Made by a program: the position numbers and the translations under genes. Below, one piece after another: positions 1-11,067 of a stretch of 36,558 nucleotides of DNA. A model generated the notes under the pieces. That model searched no databases, had not been told where the DNA came from, and saw only the letters and a list, made by a program, of their open reading frames with translations. Origin of the DNA: Cytophagaceae bacterium (GTDB lineage: Bacteria; Bacteroidota; Bacteroidia; Cytophagales; Flexibacteraceae); the NCBI GenBank assembly GCA_027485575.1, contig JAIXQU010000168.1:1-36558 (forward strand), written 5' to 3'. Within the stretch, counting starts at the first letter, position 1, and each line of letters begins with the position of its first letter.

Positions 1-1945
1 ATGTGCTTACAATCAGCGGAACACCAACAGCTTCCGGAACATTCAACTACAGCATTCCTTTAACAGGCGGTTGTAGTGCAGTGAATGCAACAGGAACAAT
101 TACGGTTACTCCTGCTAATACTGCAGCAGCGGCTTCGTCAACACCAACACTTTGTATCAACACTGCCTTAACGGCAATTACGCACACTACCACTGGCGCA
201 ACCGCTATTGGAGCGGCAACCGGACTTCCTGCTGGAGTTTCGGCTGCATGGGCTGCCAATACGATTACGATCAGCGGAACGCCAACAGCTTCCGGAACAT
301 TCAACTACAGCATTCCTTTAACAGGCGGTTGTGGTGCAGTGAATGCAACAGGAACAATTACGGTTACTCCAGCAAATACACCTGGAACGGCATCTTCTAC
401 GCCAACGCTTTGTATCAATACGGCGCTTACAGCCATCACCAGAACAACAACTGGCGCAACCGGCATCGGAGCTGCAACTGGCCTTCCAGCGGGTGTTACT
501 GCTGCATGGGCTGCTAACGTTATTACAATCAGCGGAACGCCAACTGCATCAGGAACATTTAACTACAGCATTCCTTTAACAGGAGGTTGTGGTGCAGTGA
601 ATGCTACTGGAACAATTACGGTTACTCCAGCTAATACACCTGGAACAGCATCTTCTACGCCAACGCTTTGTATCAATACTGCGCTTACTGCGATCACCAG
701 AACAACAACTGGCGCAACTGGCATCGGAGCTGCAACTGGTCTTCCAGCGGGTGTTACTGCTGCATGGGCTGCTAACGTTCTTACCATCAGTGGAACTCCA
801 ACTGCATCCGGAACATTCAACTACAGCATTCCTTTAACAGGCGGTTGTGGGGCGGTGAATGCAACGGGAACAATCACAGTTACTCCTGCTAATACACCTG
901 GAACAGCATCTTCTACGCCAACGCTTTGTATCAATACTGCGCTTACTGCCATCACCAGAACAACAACTGGCGCAACTGGCATCGGTGCAGCAACTGGTCT
1001 TCCGGCAGGTGTTACGGCTGCATGGGCCTCGAATGTGCTTACAATCAGTGGAACGCCATCGGCTTCCGGAACATTCAACTACAGCATTCCTTTGACAGGC
1101 GGTTGTGGTTCAGTGAATGCAACAGGGACTATTACAGTTACTACAAACAATACGGTTACTCTATCTTCTGCCGCTGGAACAAACGCACAAACAAGATGTA
1201 TCAACACAGCGATTACAAATATCACATATGCTACAACAACTGCAACAGGCGCTACATTCAGCGGTTTACCTGCAGGTGTTAATGGCAATTGGGCTGCGAA
1301 CGTTGCAACCATCAGCGGAACGCCAACAGTTTCTGGGACATTTAACTATACGGTTACTTTAACAGGAGGTTGTGGAGCAGTAACGGCAACCGGATCAATC
1401 ATTGTGACTCCTGCTAATACAGTTGCACTTTCTTCAGCTGCTGGAACAAACGCACAAACAAGATGTATCAACACCGCCATTTCAAACATCACATACAGCA
1501 CTACAACTGCAACCGGCGCAACATTCAGTGGATTACCTGCTGGTGTTTCAGGTGCCTGGGCTGGTAATGTTGCAACAATCAGTGGAACACCAACTGCATC
1601 AGGTACATTTAACTACACAGTTACTTTAACAGGCGGTTGTGGAGTAGCAACAGCAGCAGGGTCTATTGTTGTAACACCTAATAATACAGTTACGCTTACT
1701 TCTGCAGCTGGCACAAATGCACAAACAAGATGTATCAATACAGCCATTACGAATATCACATATGCCACAACTACTGCAACAGGCGCAACATTCAGCGGTT
1801 TACCTGCTGGTGTTTCTGGTGCCTGGGCATCAAACGTTGCAACCATCAGCGGAACGCCAACAGTTTCTGGTACATTTAACTACACAGTTACTTTGACAGG
1901 TGGTTGTAGTTCAGTAACTGCGAACGGAACCATCACCACCACCGA
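1..1945 (+). repeat. Tandem coding repeats, 258-bp then 267-bp units
   Basis: The TCAG(C/T)GGAAC motif recurs at 13, 271, 529, 787 and 1045 (steps of exactly 258 bp, 86 codons) and then at 1312, 1579 and 1846 (steps of exactly 267 bp, 89 codons). Units of the first kind are nearly identical in DNA. They contain [20 protein letters not shown] and [11 protein letters not shown]. The second kind is a diverged sister with RCINTAI and [11 protein letters not shown]. The array continues upstream of the window, so its copy number is unknown. Confidence 0.95.
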
Positions 1946-4900
1946 GCCAGGTTCAGGTACCTTTGCCTACTCAAATTATGGATTCTGTACATCTACAGGT
2001 GGCGCTCAGGCGGTTGCCTCATCGAACTTTAACCGTACGGGCTCGTATAGTTCCACAGCAGGACTTGTCATCAACGGAACAACTGGTGCAGTAACACCAT
2101 CAACCAGTACAGCAGGTGCTTATGTTGTAACCTACACCATTCCGGCTTCCGGAGGTTGTCCGGTTTATACTACGACGACGAACATGACCATCGACAGGGC
2201 AGGAAGCGGAACGATTGCCTATTCACCTTCTTCCATGTGTACCGGAACAGCTGGAACAGTATCACCTAATATTACAGGAGCCGGTGGGTCCGGAGCCTCC
2301 ACCTGGTTTGTTGGAGCACCAGGAACCATTACCATGAATGCAAGTGGGGTCATTACGCCATCAACCAGTACTCCTGATACATATACCATCACGTACAACA
2401 GAAGCTCGACCGGATTGTGTCCTGCTTATTCAAGTAATACGACGGTAACCATCAATGCTTCTCCAACCATCAGTTCTTCTACGCCTGGCTCACGCTGCGG
2501 AACAGGATCTGTTTTGTTGGGTGCCACATCCAGCACGGGTACGGTTTACTGGTGGGATAGCCCAACCGGCGGAACCAACCTGGCATCAGGTAATACATAC
2601 AATACACCGGCCATTACCGGAACAACAACCTACTATGCCGATCCCGTTACTGTAAATGGTTGTGTGGCTGCTACAAGAACAGCTGTAACGGCGACAGTAT
2701 TGCCAATTCCTACCATCACATCAACCACACCAGGTTCTGTTTGCGGTTCCGGAACGGTTTCTCTTTCAGCCACGGCCTCTGCAGGTACAATTAGCTGGTT
2801 TACGGCTGCTACTGGCGGAACTGCTGTTGCTACGGGCAATAGCTACAGTCCGACAATATCATCTACCACTACATATTACGTAGAAGCCACCAATGGGGGT
2901 TGTACTACAACCTCCCGGACAGCAGTTACCGGCACTGTAAAAACCATTCCAGGCATCACTTCAACAACACCTGGAGCCAATTGCGGTACCGGCACTGTTG
3001 CATTGTCTGCTTCTGCCTCTGCCGGAACCATCAGCTGGTACGCTGCAGCAACTGGCGGAACTGCACTTGCTACCGGAAACAATTTTACAACCCCAAGTAT
3101 CTCTACCACCACCAACTACTATGTAAGTGTGACGGATAATGGATGTACTTCTACCCCACGCACAATGGTAACGGCTACCATAAGCACCACACCTTCAGTG
3201 ATTTCGTTCCTTGCGGGTTCCCGTTGTGGCGCTGGTTCTGTAACCATGTCTGCCACACCATCTTCTGGTGCTACCTTAAGATGGTACACAGTATCTTCAG
3301 GAGGTTCTCCAATTGCGACAGGTAATATCAACACGGTAAACATCAGTGCCACAACTACTTATTATGTGCAGGCCTCTGTAGGTACTTGTCTGCAGCCAAG
3401 CCGGACTGCCATCAATGCCTTTGTCAATGCCATCCCGACAATTTCAGTTACAGCAAACTATTGCTCTATACCAGGATTTGCAGTTCTTACCGCAACAGCG
3501 GGTATGAATACTTACCTGTGGAATACCGGACAAGCTACCCCGGCCATCAGTGTGGACCAGGCGGGTGTGTACAGTGTAATTGGAACTACCGCAGCCGGTT
3601 GTTCTGATACTGCAACATTTGGAGTGGCCACTGAATTGGTGACAAACGGTTCTTTTAATGCCGGAAATACTGGCTTTACCACCAACTATACTTATGTAGC
3701 TGACCAGGCAGGTATTCAATCTGAAATGTATCCGGAAGGAACCTATGCCGTTGTACCAAATCCGAACTCAGTTCATACTGCTTTTTATGGACAGGACAGG
3801 AATGGCGGAAGTGGAAATATCCTGGTGGTAAACGGTTCCCCAGCACTTGGAGCAGCCGTTTGGAACCAGAACAGCACGGCAGTATTGCCTAATACCACGT
3901 ATTATTTCTCGGCATGGGCAATGAGTGTTGTAAATGGTAATAATGCCATCCTTCAGTTTTCCATCAACGGAAGTCAGGTAGGTACGATTGGTTACCTTCC
4001 AAATGGATTCACCAACAGTGCAGGACCTTATACCTGGGTTCGTTTTTACGGACAGTGGAATTCCGGACCGTCTACAACAGCCAATCTTTCCATTGTAAAT
4101 CTTAATACAATATTGGGAGGAAACGATTTTGCACTGGACGATATTTCTTTTGGAACCATGTCGCCTATTGAATTAAGCGCCAATCCGATAGTAAACAGTG
4201 GGACCTCTGTATGCCAGAACGACCCCATTGTATTAAGTGCCGGAGCAATTGGTGGTGCGAGTCCGTTCAGCTATGCATGGACAGGACCGAACGGGTTCAC
4301 GTCTACAAACGAAGATCCAATTGTCACTGCTACAGCCAGTTCTACAAACAATGGCACATACACCGTAGTAATCACTGATGGATTTGGATGTCAGGTAACA
4401 TCCAATATAGTGGTGTCGGTTTCTGCATTGCCTGCATTGCAGACAATATCAGCCGCTTCTCCGGCAGTTTGCTCGGGTGAATCCACCAATATCGTGTTGA
4501 GTTCTTCTGAAACCGGCGTGTATTATCAACTTCGGAACAATACAGGAGATGTGAATATCGGTAGTCTTATTGAAGGTACCGGAGGCTCGATTTCATTGCC
4601 TACGGGCGTGCTGCTTGCCAACACAACCTACAATGTTCTGGCAACCAAATTTCCAGCCAATTGTGACCTTGAAATGTCCGGCACTGTTACCGTAACCATT
4701 TCTGTGACACCGGAACTGAACATCACCAACCAGGCTGCCTGTTCCGGAACTGTGGATCTGACAGCTGCTTCGGTTACCGCAGGAAGCACAGGTTCCGGTA
4801 CATTGACATATTGGACAACGATTGCTGCTACAACTGCTGTTGCTACACCAGCGGCAGTAACTTCCGGAACGTATTTTATCAAGAGCACCAACGGTTCCTG

Positions 4901-7900
4901 CTTTGATATTGAGCAGGTTGTTGTTTCAATCAGTGCTACACCATCGGCAGCCTTTACCTATAGTTCGGCTTCCTATTGTACCTCCGGTCTTGACCCGATT
5001 GCAACGGTCACTGGAACAACCGGTGTGTTCTCCTCGGTTCCGGCAGGTCTGGTATTTGTGAATACCAACACAGGTGAAATCGATTTATCGGCTTCAACTC
5101 CGGGAACATACACTGTACGAAATACAGTAACACCAACCGGTGCTTGTGCCGCAGTATCGCAAACGCGAACAGTTACCATTACGGCGGCTCCTTTGGCTGG
5201 ATTTAATTATGTATCAAACGACCTCTGCCAAAGTGCCAATGCACTCAATGCATCACCAATCTTTGATCCTGGTGCTTCTGCAGGAACATTCAGCACATCT
5301 TCTGGTCTTTCGTTGAATTCATCGACTGGTGTAATTAACGTATCGGCTTCAACACCGGGCAATTACGCAGTCGTGAATACAAGAGGATCAACAGGAGGAT
5401 GTCCTGCCTTCAGAGACACCACCTTCCTGGACATCAACCCGTACATCTTTACAGGTGCGGTTTCATCCAGTGTTTCGGATGATGTGATATGTCTGAACGA
5501 AACCGTTGATCTGTATTCAAGTGCTACCTCATACGCAACCGTTTTGCTGAGGGAGAGATTTAATGGATCGATCAATAACTGGACAACTACCAATTCGTCT
5601 GTTGGTGGCACCCCGGCCAATGCTGCCTGGACATTAAGGGCTGATCAGTATGCGACAAACTCGCTTACCTTCCGTTCCAATGATCGGACACAGTTTTATA
5701 TGTCGAACAGCCAGGCGCAGGGTTCGGCGGGTACAACCAGTACCTTCCTGAAATCACCGGTGATGAATACCATTGGTTTCAGTACACTGAGCATGGACTT
5801 CTTCACATTCTATGATGATTTTGATGCATTGGATAATGCCAAAGTACAGGTATCTACCAACAATACCACCTGGACTGATTTGGTAACGTATACTACGGAC
5901 CAGGGAGCAGTCGCTGGATTTGCGAACCAGGTAGTGAATCTGAATGCCTACATTGGTCTTCCAACGGTTTATGTACGGTTTGTTTACACAGGGGCAAACG
6001 ACCGCTATTGGGCAATTGACAACGTAAGCATCACCGGAAATTCAACCAACTACACCTATGGCTGGTTATCTTCTCCGGCGGGTTTCTCATCGAATCTGCA
6101 GAATCCAACAGCCGTTGCACCAACTGTAAACACATTCTACACTGTAACAGCAACCAATGGTTACGGATGTTCGAATCCAAACAGTCCGGTTCCGGTAACG
6201 GTGAATCCGCTTCCTGTGGACAATGCAGGTGTTGATCAAGTGATTTGTGGTTCCGGAACGGTAAACCTTGGTGCGGCTGCTACTGCCGGCAATACGTTTG
6301 CCTGGTCTCCTGCCCTAACGCTGAGCGATGCAACCATTGCACAGCCAGTGGCAAGTCCTGTTTCTACTACGAATTATATCCTGACCGAAACCATTACGGC
6401 AACCGGTTGCTCGGATACCAATGCAGTGAAAGTAACGGTGAGTCCATTGCCGGTTATTATATCTACCACTCCGGGAGCTCGTTGCGGGACTGGTACTGTG
6501 GTTCTAAGTGCTTCGTCGTCCACCGGCACCATGAATTGGTTTGCCAATGCGGTCGGCGGTACGGCTCTTGGTTCGTCCGGTACTTTCACAACGCCTTCTA
6601 TTTCGGTGAACACGACCTATTATGTAGAGGCTACCTCTCCTACTTGTAATGCCTTGAACCGAACAGCCGTTCTGGCCAGCATCAATGCATCTCCTACCAT
6701 TGCATCTCAGGTTTCTCCAGCGGCAACCTACAGTCAGTTTGCCATCGCAACGGCGATGAGCGTGACGGCCAATGCTGGAAGCGGAACAATTACAGAATAC
6801 CAGTGGTTCTCCAATCCGACTGCTACCACAACGGGAGGCACTTCTATTTCAGGTGCCAATACCGACACCTACATTCCTTCGACAGCGGTTGTCGGAACCT
6901 TGTATTATTTCTGCGAGGTAACCAACAGCAACGGATGTACTGTAAGGTCAGCTGTTTCTGGTGCGATTCAGATACTTCTATCACCAGTGATAACCAATGT
7001 TACTGGTACCATTCCATTAGTAGCCGGTCAGTTGAATGCCACTGGATACAGGGGACAGAGTATCGCCATTAACGGTTCCAATTTTGCGAGCAATGCTACA
7101 GTATCTATAAATGGTGTGGCAGCGACCGTGACATTTGTCAACTCCGGATTATTAACCGTGATTGTAAACAATTCCGGTGTAAACAGCACAGGTAATCTGG
7201 TGGTCACCAATCCATCAAATGGCGCTTTAGTGAATCAGCCTTTCCAATACATTGGGTATATTACTACGGCAACGGGCTTTGATTTTCTTGCAACGTCTGC
7301 CTGGCTGGGCGGTACCGTTCCAACGGCCGGTTCTGATGTTACTTTCGGACACTCCAATACTGTGAATACAGCTGTCGGTGTGAACCTTAATAAGGTAACC
7401 GTTGCGACTGGTGGTGTTCTGACATTTGCAAATGTCAATTCAACCCTTACGGCGGTAGATCTGATCAACAAAGGAACTGTTACATTTAACAGTACAGGTA
7501 CACTGAATCTTTCCGGAACCATGATTCTGGATCCTACTGCAGTATTCAACGCCGGAAACGGAACAGTGGTGTACAACAAGGCAGGTGACCAGCAATTGTT
7601 TTCCGGACAGAGCGCGGTGGATTATAACAACCTGAGCCTGGCTGGATCCGGTAATAAAACGCTTCCTTTTGGTTCCGTAATGGAATCCAAAAATCTGGTA
7701 ATCAATGCGGGTGTTACCTTCAATCTGGCAGCCTCGAATTCTGATGTTAACCTGATGGGGGATCTCACCATTAACGGTACTGTTACACAGGGTACCAGTG
7801 ATTTCCACTTCATCGGAACAGCAAATCAGAGTATTTCGGTGATTGGAACAGGTACTGCAGTATTCAGTTCGATGAACGTAAACAAGCCTTCCGGAACATT

Positions 7901-9116
7901 GAATCTGTTAGATAATGTACAGGTGCAAGGTTCTCTGGTGATGATTTCCGGTAATATTAACACACAGACAAGTACTCTTGAAGTCGGGTCTGGTGTAACC
8001 AACAGAGGAACATTGAATCACGTCAGTGGTTATGTGAGTGGTAAAATGAAGCGCTGGTTTGCTTCGGCCACGAATAGTGGAAATGCCACCGGTTTATTCC
8101 CAATGGGTCAGGAGATTCTGGGATTCTGGAAAAACAGATTCCTGAGCATTGAATATACCTTGGCGCCTACGACGGGTGGTTCGGTAACTGTAGAATTTAT
8201 GCCGGTTTCCATGTTGTTTGGTGCCACGGGTACACAGTCTACTATTCCGGATATCTCTACCGGCGGTGCTGGCTTCGAAGTAGGCAAGTTCTCAGACGAC
8301 GGTTACTGGAAAGTAGATAACGAAGCCGGAACATTGATTGACGGTGAATATACCATCAAAGCAACTGGTGAAGATTTTGCACCTCTGGCAATTGTGAAAG
8401 AAAGCCTCACACTTGTAAAAAGGGTAAGCGGTGGAGACTGGTTCTGTCCTGGTACTCACCTGGCTCCGGTTGGTGATCTTATTACGACAACTCTCGGACG
8501 CTCTGGAGTGAGTGGTTATTCCAACTACGGATTTGCAGGTGAAATGGATGTTCCTTTGGCAATCGATTTGGCGGGAATTCAGGTAAACTGTACCGGATTG
8601 AGACCAAGCCTTTCCTGGACAACCGCAAGAGAAGTCGAAACACGTGGTTTCATCATACAGGAGTCAGCCGATGGCAAAAACTGGAATGACCTCGGAACTG
8701 TATCGGCAGCAAGGAATTCGACAGAAATGAAGAAATATACCTTCAGTCTGGATAACCTCAATCAGAATTCAAGTCAGGTTCGTCTGGTATTGGTAAACGA
8801 AAATGCCGAACGTCAGAATTTCAACAGCCTCAACATTCCGTGCGGAAGGGGCCTCATTAAATCTGACATCTCGGTTTATCCAAATCCAAACCAGGGAACG
8901 TTTGTTGTCGACCTTCAGCAGACCCGTGACGAGACACTCGAGATTAATGTCCTCAATATAATGGGCCAGAATGTGTACGGGAAATTGCATAATGCCAGCC
9001 GACACAGTAAAATCTCTATGGATTTACGCGGATTGCCAGCTGGAATGTACCGTATTGTGATATCCAGTACGACAGGTGAAAGTGCCACGCAAAATGTTAA
9101 AGTTGTAGTTAAATAA
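3..9116 (+). CDS. Giant T9SS-secreted adhesin-like protein, 5' end missing
   Basis: The reading frame is open at the window edge, so these 3037 residues are the C-terminal part of a longer protein; there is no real start codon here. Residues 1 to about 645 are Thr/Ser/Gly-rich tandem repeats of 86 and then 89 residues. Then come Ig-like repeats with a GxCGxG(T/S)V core (about 815-1140 and again near 2150), a jelly-roll/carbohydrate-binding-like segment (about 1213-1386, ending FALDDISFG), PKD/Ig-like segments, a MAM-like segment (about 1847-2015, with RFVYTG and WAIDNVSI), an IPT/TIG domain (about 2328-2416, IAINGSNF), a beta-helix-like stretch (about 2420-2690) and a type A sorting domain (about 2955-3037, starting [10 protein letters not shown], with GLPAGMYRI). 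The sorting domain predicts export across the outer membrane by the type IX system and anchoring or release at the surface. No enzyme domain is visible. Adhesion is inferred from the architecture. It stands alone; the next gene is 510 bp away. Confidence 0.9.
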   Translation: MLTISGTPTASGTFNYSIPLTGGCSAVNATGTITVTPANTAAAASSTPTLCINTALTAITHTTTGATAIGAATGLPAGVSAAWAANTITISGTPTASGTFNYSIPLTGGCGAVNATGTITVTPANTPGTASSTPTLCINTALTAITRTTTGATGIGAATGLPAGVTAAWAANVITISGTPTASGTFNYSIPLTGGCGAVNATGTITVTPANTPGTASSTPTLCINTALTAITRTTTGATGIGAATGLPAGVTAAWAANVLTISGTPTASGTFNYSIPLTGGCGAVNATGTITVTPANTPGTASSTPTLCINTALTAITRTTTGATGIGAATGLPAGVTAAWASNVLTISGTPSASGTFNYSIPLTGGCGSVNATGTITVTTNNTVTLSSAAGTNAQTRCINTAITNITYATTTATGATFSGLPAGVNGNWAANVATISGTPTVSGTFNYTVTLTGGCGAVTATGSIIVTPANTVALSSAAGTNAQTRCINTAISNITYSTTTATGATFSGLPAGVSGAWAGNVATISGTPTASGTFNYTVTLTGGCGVATAAGSIVVTPNNTVTLTSAAGTNAQTRCINTAITNITYATTTATGATFSGLPAGVSGAWASNVATISGTPTVSGTFNYTVTLTGGCSSVTANGTITTTEPGSGTFAYSNYGFCTSTGGAQAVASSNFNRTGSYSSTAGLVINGTTGAVTPSTSTAGAYVVTYTIPASGGCPVYTTTTNMTIDRAGSGTIAYSPSSMCTGTAGTVSPNITGAGGSGASTWFVGAPGTITMNASGVITPSTSTPDTYTITYNRSSTGLCPAYSSNTTVTINASPTISSSTPGSRCGTGSVLLGATSSTGTVYWWDSPTGGTNLASGNTYNTPAITGTTTYYADPVTVNGCVAATRTAVTATVLPIPTITSTTPGSVCGSGTVSLSATASAGTISWFTAATGGTAVATGNSYSPTISSTTTYYVEATNGGCTTTSRTAVTGTVKTIPGITSTTPGANCGTGTVALSASASAGTISWYAAATGGTALATGNNFTTPSISTTTNYYVSVTDNGCTSTPRTMVTATISTTPSVISFLAGSRCGAGSVTMSATPSSGATLRWYTVSSGGSPIATGNINTVNISATTTYYVQASVGTCLQPSRTAINAFVNAIPTISVTANYCSIPGFAVLTATAGMNTYLWNTGQATPAISVDQAGVYSVIGTTAAGCSDTATFGVATELVTNGSFNAGNTGFTTNYTYVADQAGIQSEMYPEGTYAVVPNPNSVHTAFYGQDRNGGSGNILVVNGSPALGAAVWNQNSTAVLPNTTYYFSAWAMSVVNGNNAILQFSINGSQVGTIGYLPNGFTNSAGPYTWVRFYGQWNSGPSTTANLSIVNLNTILGGNDFALDDISFGTMSPIELSANPIVNSGTSVCQNDPIVLSAGAIGGASPFSYAWTGPNGFTSTNEDPIVTATASSTNNGTYTVVITDGFGCQVTSNIVVSVSALPALQTISAASPAVCSGESTNIVLSSSETGVYYQLRNNTGDVNIGSLIEGTGGSISLPTGVLLANTTYNVLATKFPANCDLEMSGTVTVTISVTPELNITNQAACSGTVDLTAASVTAGSTGSGTLTYWTTIAATTAVATPAAVTSGTYFIKSTNGSCFDIEQVVVSISATPSAAFTYSSASYCTSGLDPIATVTGTTGVFSSVPAGLVFVNTNTGEIDLSASTPGTYTVRNTVTPTGACAAVSQTRTVTITAAPLAGFNYVSNDLCQSANALNASPIFDPGASAGTFSTSSGLSLNSSTGVINVSASTPGNYAVVNTRGSTGGCPAFRDTTFLDINPYIFTGAVSSSVSDDVICLNETVDLYSSATSYATVLLRERFNGSINNWTTTNSSVGGTPANAAWTLRADQYATNSLTFRSNDRTQFYMSNSQAQGSAGTTSTFLKSPVMNTIGFSTLSMDFFTFYDDFDALDNAKVQVSTNNTTWTDLVTYTTDQGAVAGFANQVVNLNAYIGLPTVYVRFVYTGANDRYWAIDNVSITGNSTNYTYGWLSSPAGFSSNLQNPTAVAPTVNTFYTVTATNGYGCSNPNSPVPVTVNPLPVDNAGVDQVICGSGTVNLGAAATAGNTFAWSPALTLSDATIAQPVASPVSTTNYILTETITATGCSDTNAVKVTVSPLPVIISTTPGARCGTGTVVLSASSSTGTMNWFANAVGGTALGSSGTFTTPSISVNTTYYVEATSPTCNALNRTAVLASINASPTIASQVSPAATYSQFAIATAMSVTANAGSGTITEYQWFSNPTATTTGGTSISGANTDTYIPSTAVVGTLYYFCEVTNSNGCTVRSAVSGAIQILLSPVITNVTGTIPLVAGQLNATGYRGQSIAINGSNFASNATVSINGVAATVTFVNSGLLTVIVNNSGVNSTGNLVVTNPSNGALVNQPFQYIGYITTATGFDFLATSAWLGGTVPTAGSDVTFGHSNTVNTAVGVNLNKVTVATGGVLTFANVNSTLTAVDLINKGTVTFNSTGTLNLSGTMILDPTAVFNAGNGTVVYNKAGDQQLFSGQSAVDYNNLSLAGSGNKTLPFGSVMESKNLVINAGVTFNLAASNSDVNLMGDLTINGTVTQGTSDFHFIGTANQSISVIGTGTAVFSSMNVNKPSGTLNLLDNVQVQGSLVMISGNINTQTSTLEVGSGVTNRGTLNHVSGYVSGKMKRWFASATNSGNATGLFPMGQEILGFWKNRFLSIEYTLAPTTGGSVTVEFMPVSMLFGATGTQSTIPDISTGGAGFEVGKFSDDGYWKVDNEAGTLIDGEYTIKATGEDFAPLAIVKESLTLVKRVSGGDWFCPGTHLAPVGDLITTTLGRSGVSGYSNYGFAGEMDVPLAIDLAGIQVNCTGLRPSLSWTTAREVETRGFIIQESADGKNWNDLGTVSAARNSTEMKKYTFSLDNLNQNSSQVRLVLVNENAERQNFNSLNIPCGRGLIKSDISVYPNPNQGTFVVDLQQTRDETLEINVLNIMGQNVYGKLHNASRHSKISMDLRGLPAGMYRIVISSTTGESATQNVKVVVK
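2449..3430 (+). repeat. CHU_C-like Ig repeats (four tandem units)
   Basis: Four consecutive units of about 80-85 residues begin near 2449, 2704, 2944 and 3187. Each has a CG(T/S/A)G(T/S)V core, a strand with a Trp (VYWW, ISWF, ISWY, LRWY), and a TTYYV or similar strand. A fifth, isolated unit lies near 6440-6690. The units are far more diverged than the 258-bp array, so they are older duplications. Confidence 0.8.
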
Positions 9117-9129
9117 ACGATGCTGAATT

Positions 9130-9227
9130 GGTATGGAAATGCATCGGACTTTGAAAGCTCAGAAATTCAACTTCCGGCTGGCATTTCCGTACCTGAAAAA
9201 AGAAAGCGTATCGTTGTCTTTCAGGTA
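9130..9227 (+). other. Two overlapping inverted repeats downstream of the giant gene
   Basis: GGTATGGAAATGC at 9130-9142 is complementary to GCATTTCCGTACC at 9181-9193 at 12 of 13 positions, and the exception is a G-U pair in RNA. A second perfect 9-bp stem joins TACCTGAAA (9190-9198) to TTTCAGGTA (9219-9227). The arms share TACC (9190-9193), so the full stems cannot both form. No T-tract follows. It begins 14 bases after the stop codon, so it may be a 3'-UTR structure or part of a non-coding RNA. Confidence 0.5.
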
Positions 9228-9263
9228 AAAACTTAAACCCGGATGATGCAATTGGATTTAAAT

Positions 9264-9335
9264 GATTGATTTTCTATGTTTTACAACCTCGCCTAAAACC
9301 TCTCCAGGATAGAGGTCTTAAGGTTAAAATCAATC
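9264..9335 (+). other. Nested stem-loop element
   Basis: Three stems are nested: GATTGATTTT (9264-9273) with AAAATCAATC (9326-9335), AACCT (9285-9289) with AGGTT (9321-9325), and ACCTCT (9298-9303) with AGAGGT (9311-9316) around a 7-base loop. On the right side the outer and middle arms directly abut, as in a bulged RNA hairpin. No coding frame explains it. Function unknown. Confidence 0.5.
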
Positions 9336-9380
9336 CTTTATCAACCAAAAGCTTTTTCTCTTGCGGAATTTGGGTTACAT

Positions 9381-9483
9381 AAAGTCCAAAAAGAATTTAC
9401 AATTTCTATTTTTAGTTGGACCTCATTCCAGTTTCTCCAGTGGAGAAATGACTAAGGCAAATTGTAAATTCAAATTAGACTTT
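9381..9483 (+). repeat. Long imperfect inverted repeat with central hairpin
   Basis: The 25-base arm at 9381-9405 matches the reverse complement of 9459-9483 at 21 of 25 positions, including an uninterrupted 13-base run (GAATTTACAATTT). In the 53 bases between the arms lies a perfect 7-bp hairpin, TTTCTCC-AGT-GGAGAAA (9432-9448). The shape fits a miniature mobile element with inverted termini or a structured RNA. I see no second copy in the window and no clear target-site duplication. Confidence 0.55.
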
Positions 9484-9507
9484 ATATAAACTGATACGTC
9501 TGAATTG

Positions 9508-9548
9508 AAATCCCTTGTGGCTTAATTGAGCTGCAAGGGATTTTTTTT
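9508..9548 (+). terminator. Rho-independent terminator
   Basis: A perfect 10-bp stem AAATCCCTTG (9508-9517) / CAAGGGATTT (9534-9543) is followed by a run of eight T (9541-9548). It lies 390 bases after the stop of the giant gene and 79 bases before the response regulator start, so it ends whatever transcript crosses the hairpin-rich region and insulates the regulator gene. Confidence 0.85.
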
Positions 9549-9551
9549 GTT

Positions 9552-9595
9552 TTCCAGAATTTGGAATAAAAACAGGGAAATAAAATTTTATTTCC
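9552..9595. promoter_or_regulatory. Tandem dyads upstream of the response regulator, likely operator
   Basis: 9576-9595 is a perfect 20-bp palindrome built from GGAAATAAAA and its complement. Just upstream, TTCCA (9552-9556) and TGGAA (9562-9566) form a second, short dyad. The palindrome ends 31 bases before the ATG at 9627. The position suits a repressor or autoregulatory binding site, or a 5'-UTR hairpin. No convincing Bacteroidota TTG/TAnnTTTG promoter pair was found beside it. Confidence 0.45.
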
Positions 9596-9626
9596 TAATA
9601 TTCACCCAAAAATCGGTTTACACGGA

Positions 9627-10979
9627 ATGTCCTACAAAATCTACATCATTGAAGACGACCCCTGGTATGGTGAATTGCTGAAGTATCAGCTTTCTATGAA
9701 TCCAGACTATGAAGTTTCCCTGTTTTCAAACGCAAAAGACGGGTTGGATGCCCTCTACAAAAAGCCAGATGTAGTTTGCATAGATTATTCCCTTCCGGAT
9801 ATGACAGGAGAAAAGCTGCTTCAGAAAATTAAAGCAGAGAACAATGCCATTCCTGTTGTTGTCATCAGTGGGCAGGAGCAAATATCAATTGCGGTAAACC
9901 TTTTAAAGGCTGGGGCAAGGGATTACATTGTAAAAGACGAAAACACCAAAGACCTGCTCTGGAATGCCATACTCAAAATAAGAGAAAACGCTGACCTAAA
10001 GCAGGAAGTTGAGGTTCTGAAGGAACAACTGGAGCAAAAATTCAGTTTCGAGAAAACCATCATCGGCCAAAGCCAGGCGCTAAAAAAGATTTTTTCGCTG
10101 GTAGAAAAAGCGACCCAATCCAATATTAATGTTTCAATAACCGGAGAAACCGGAACCGGGAAAGAACTGATTGCCAAAGCCATTCACTTCAATTCCGATA
10201 GAAAGAAAAAACCTTTTGTGGCGGTCAACATGGCGGCAATACCAAAAGAGCTGATTGAGAGTGAACTTTTTGGGCATGAAAAAGGAGCTTTCACCGGGGC
10301 AGCTGGCCAAAAAATCGGAAAGTTTGAAGAAGCCCAGGGTGGGACCTTGTTTCTGGATGAAATCTCCGAAATGGACCTTACGCTGCAGAGCAAAATTCTT
10401 CGGGTTTTACAGGAAAGAGAAGTAGTGAAAATTGGTGGAAACCAGACCACAAAGCTTGATATCCGCCTGCTTTCGGCAACACAAAAAAACCTGGCAGAAG
10501 AAGTAAAAAAAGGAACCTTTCGGGAAGATTTGTATTACCGGCTCATTGGTTTGCCCATCGACATTCCGCCATTGCGATCGAGAGGAAAAGACGTTTTGAT
10601 TCTTGCCCGTCATTTTGTGGATGAATTCTGCAAAGAAAATAAAATGAAGCACCTAACCTTCTCAGCAGCTTCCAAAGACAAACTTCTGGCCTATAATTTC
10701 CCGGGTAATGTACGGGAACTGAAAGCAATCATGGACCTTGCCGCAGTGCTAAGCGATGGCAAAGAAATTACCGATGGCGACATTAATTTTACAACCGTCC
10801 GCGGAGATGACCATTTTACCACGGAGGAAAAATCGCTCAGAGCGTATAGCTGCGACATCCTCAGTTTCTTTCTCAAAAAATACAACAACGATGTGGTAGA
10901 GGTAGCCCGCCGGTTGGATATTGGCAAAAGCACCATCTACAACATGCTAAAAAACAATGAAATAACACTCGAAAACTGA
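9627..10979 (+). CDS. Sigma54-dependent response regulator (NtrC family)
   Basis: This 450-residue DNA-binding regulator is phosphorylated by a histidine kinase or phosphotransfer domain and then activates sigma54 RNA polymerase. Residues 1-125 are a receiver domain with the acidic pair D10/D11, phosphoacceptor D53 (in CIDYSLPD), switch residue S81 and K103. A coiled linker follows (about 123-140). The AAA+ domain (about 145-380) has Walker A GETGTGKE (173-180), the sigma54-contacting GAFTGA loop (220-225) and Walker B LFLDE (241-245). The C-terminus (about 405-448) is a Fis-type helix-turn-helix with VARRLDIGKSTIYNML. All key residues are present and the length is normal. The hybrid kinase follows 88 bases downstream on the same strand, so the two are probably an operon and cognate partners. 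Target genes are not evident; I did not find a convincing -24/-12 promoter in the window. Confidence 0.95.
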   Translation: MSYKIYIIEDDPWYGELLKYQLSMNPDYEVSLFSNAKDGLDALYKKPDVVCIDYSLPDMTGEKLLQKIKAENNAIPVVVISGQEQISIAVNLLKAGARDYIVKDENTKDLLWNAILKIRENADLKQEVEVLKEQLEQKFSFEKTIIGQSQALKKIFSLVEKATQSNINVSITGETGTGKELIAKAIHFNSDRKKKPFVAVNMAAIPKELIESELFGHEKGAFTGAAGQKIGKFEEAQGGTLFLDEISEMDLTLQSKILRVLQEREVVKIGGNQTTKLDIRLLSATQKNLAEEVKKGTFREDLYYRLIGLPIDIPPLRSRGKDVLILARHFVDEFCKENKMKHLTFSAASKDKLLAYNFPGNVRELKAIMDLAAVLSDGKEITDGDINFTTVRGDDHFTTEEKSLRAYSCDILSFFLKKYNNDVVEVARRLDIGKSTIYNMLKNNEITLEN

Positions 10980-10980
10980 A

Positions 10981-11064
10981 ATGTACGACACCCCGACTGA
11001 AATAGAACGGATCCAAAGCCGGGACAAAGGTTCTGACCATGAAATATTTAAAGTGAGTTGGTAA
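10981..11064 (+). CDS. Possible 27-residue ORF in the regulator-kinase gap
   Basis: An ATG one base after the regulator stop opens a 27-codon frame (starting MYDTPTEIER) that ends with TAA four bases before the kinase ATG. It fills the gap almost exactly and is in the same frame as the kinase. It could be a leader or coupling peptide, a former N-terminal extension of the kinase cut off by the stop, or chance. No family is recognised. Confidence 0.2.
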   Translation: MYDTPTEIERIQSRDKGSDHEIFKVSW

Positions 11065-11067
11065 ACT

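Noticed and set aside
7235-7579. Open frames on the minus strand across the first giant gene, including many of 77-85 codons at 258-267-bp intervals
   Set aside because: They recur with the repeat period, so they are a by-product of the repeated coding sequence, not genes.
9562-9585. Sigma54 -24/-12 promoter before the response regulator
   Set aside because: TTGGAATAAAAACAGGGA has a GG-like pair but no GC at -12 and no fit to TGGCACG-N4-TTGC.
9117-9626. tRNA or known riboswitch
   Set aside because: No cloverleaf, anticodon arm or TPsiC signature; the hairpins do not match a riboswitch class I know.
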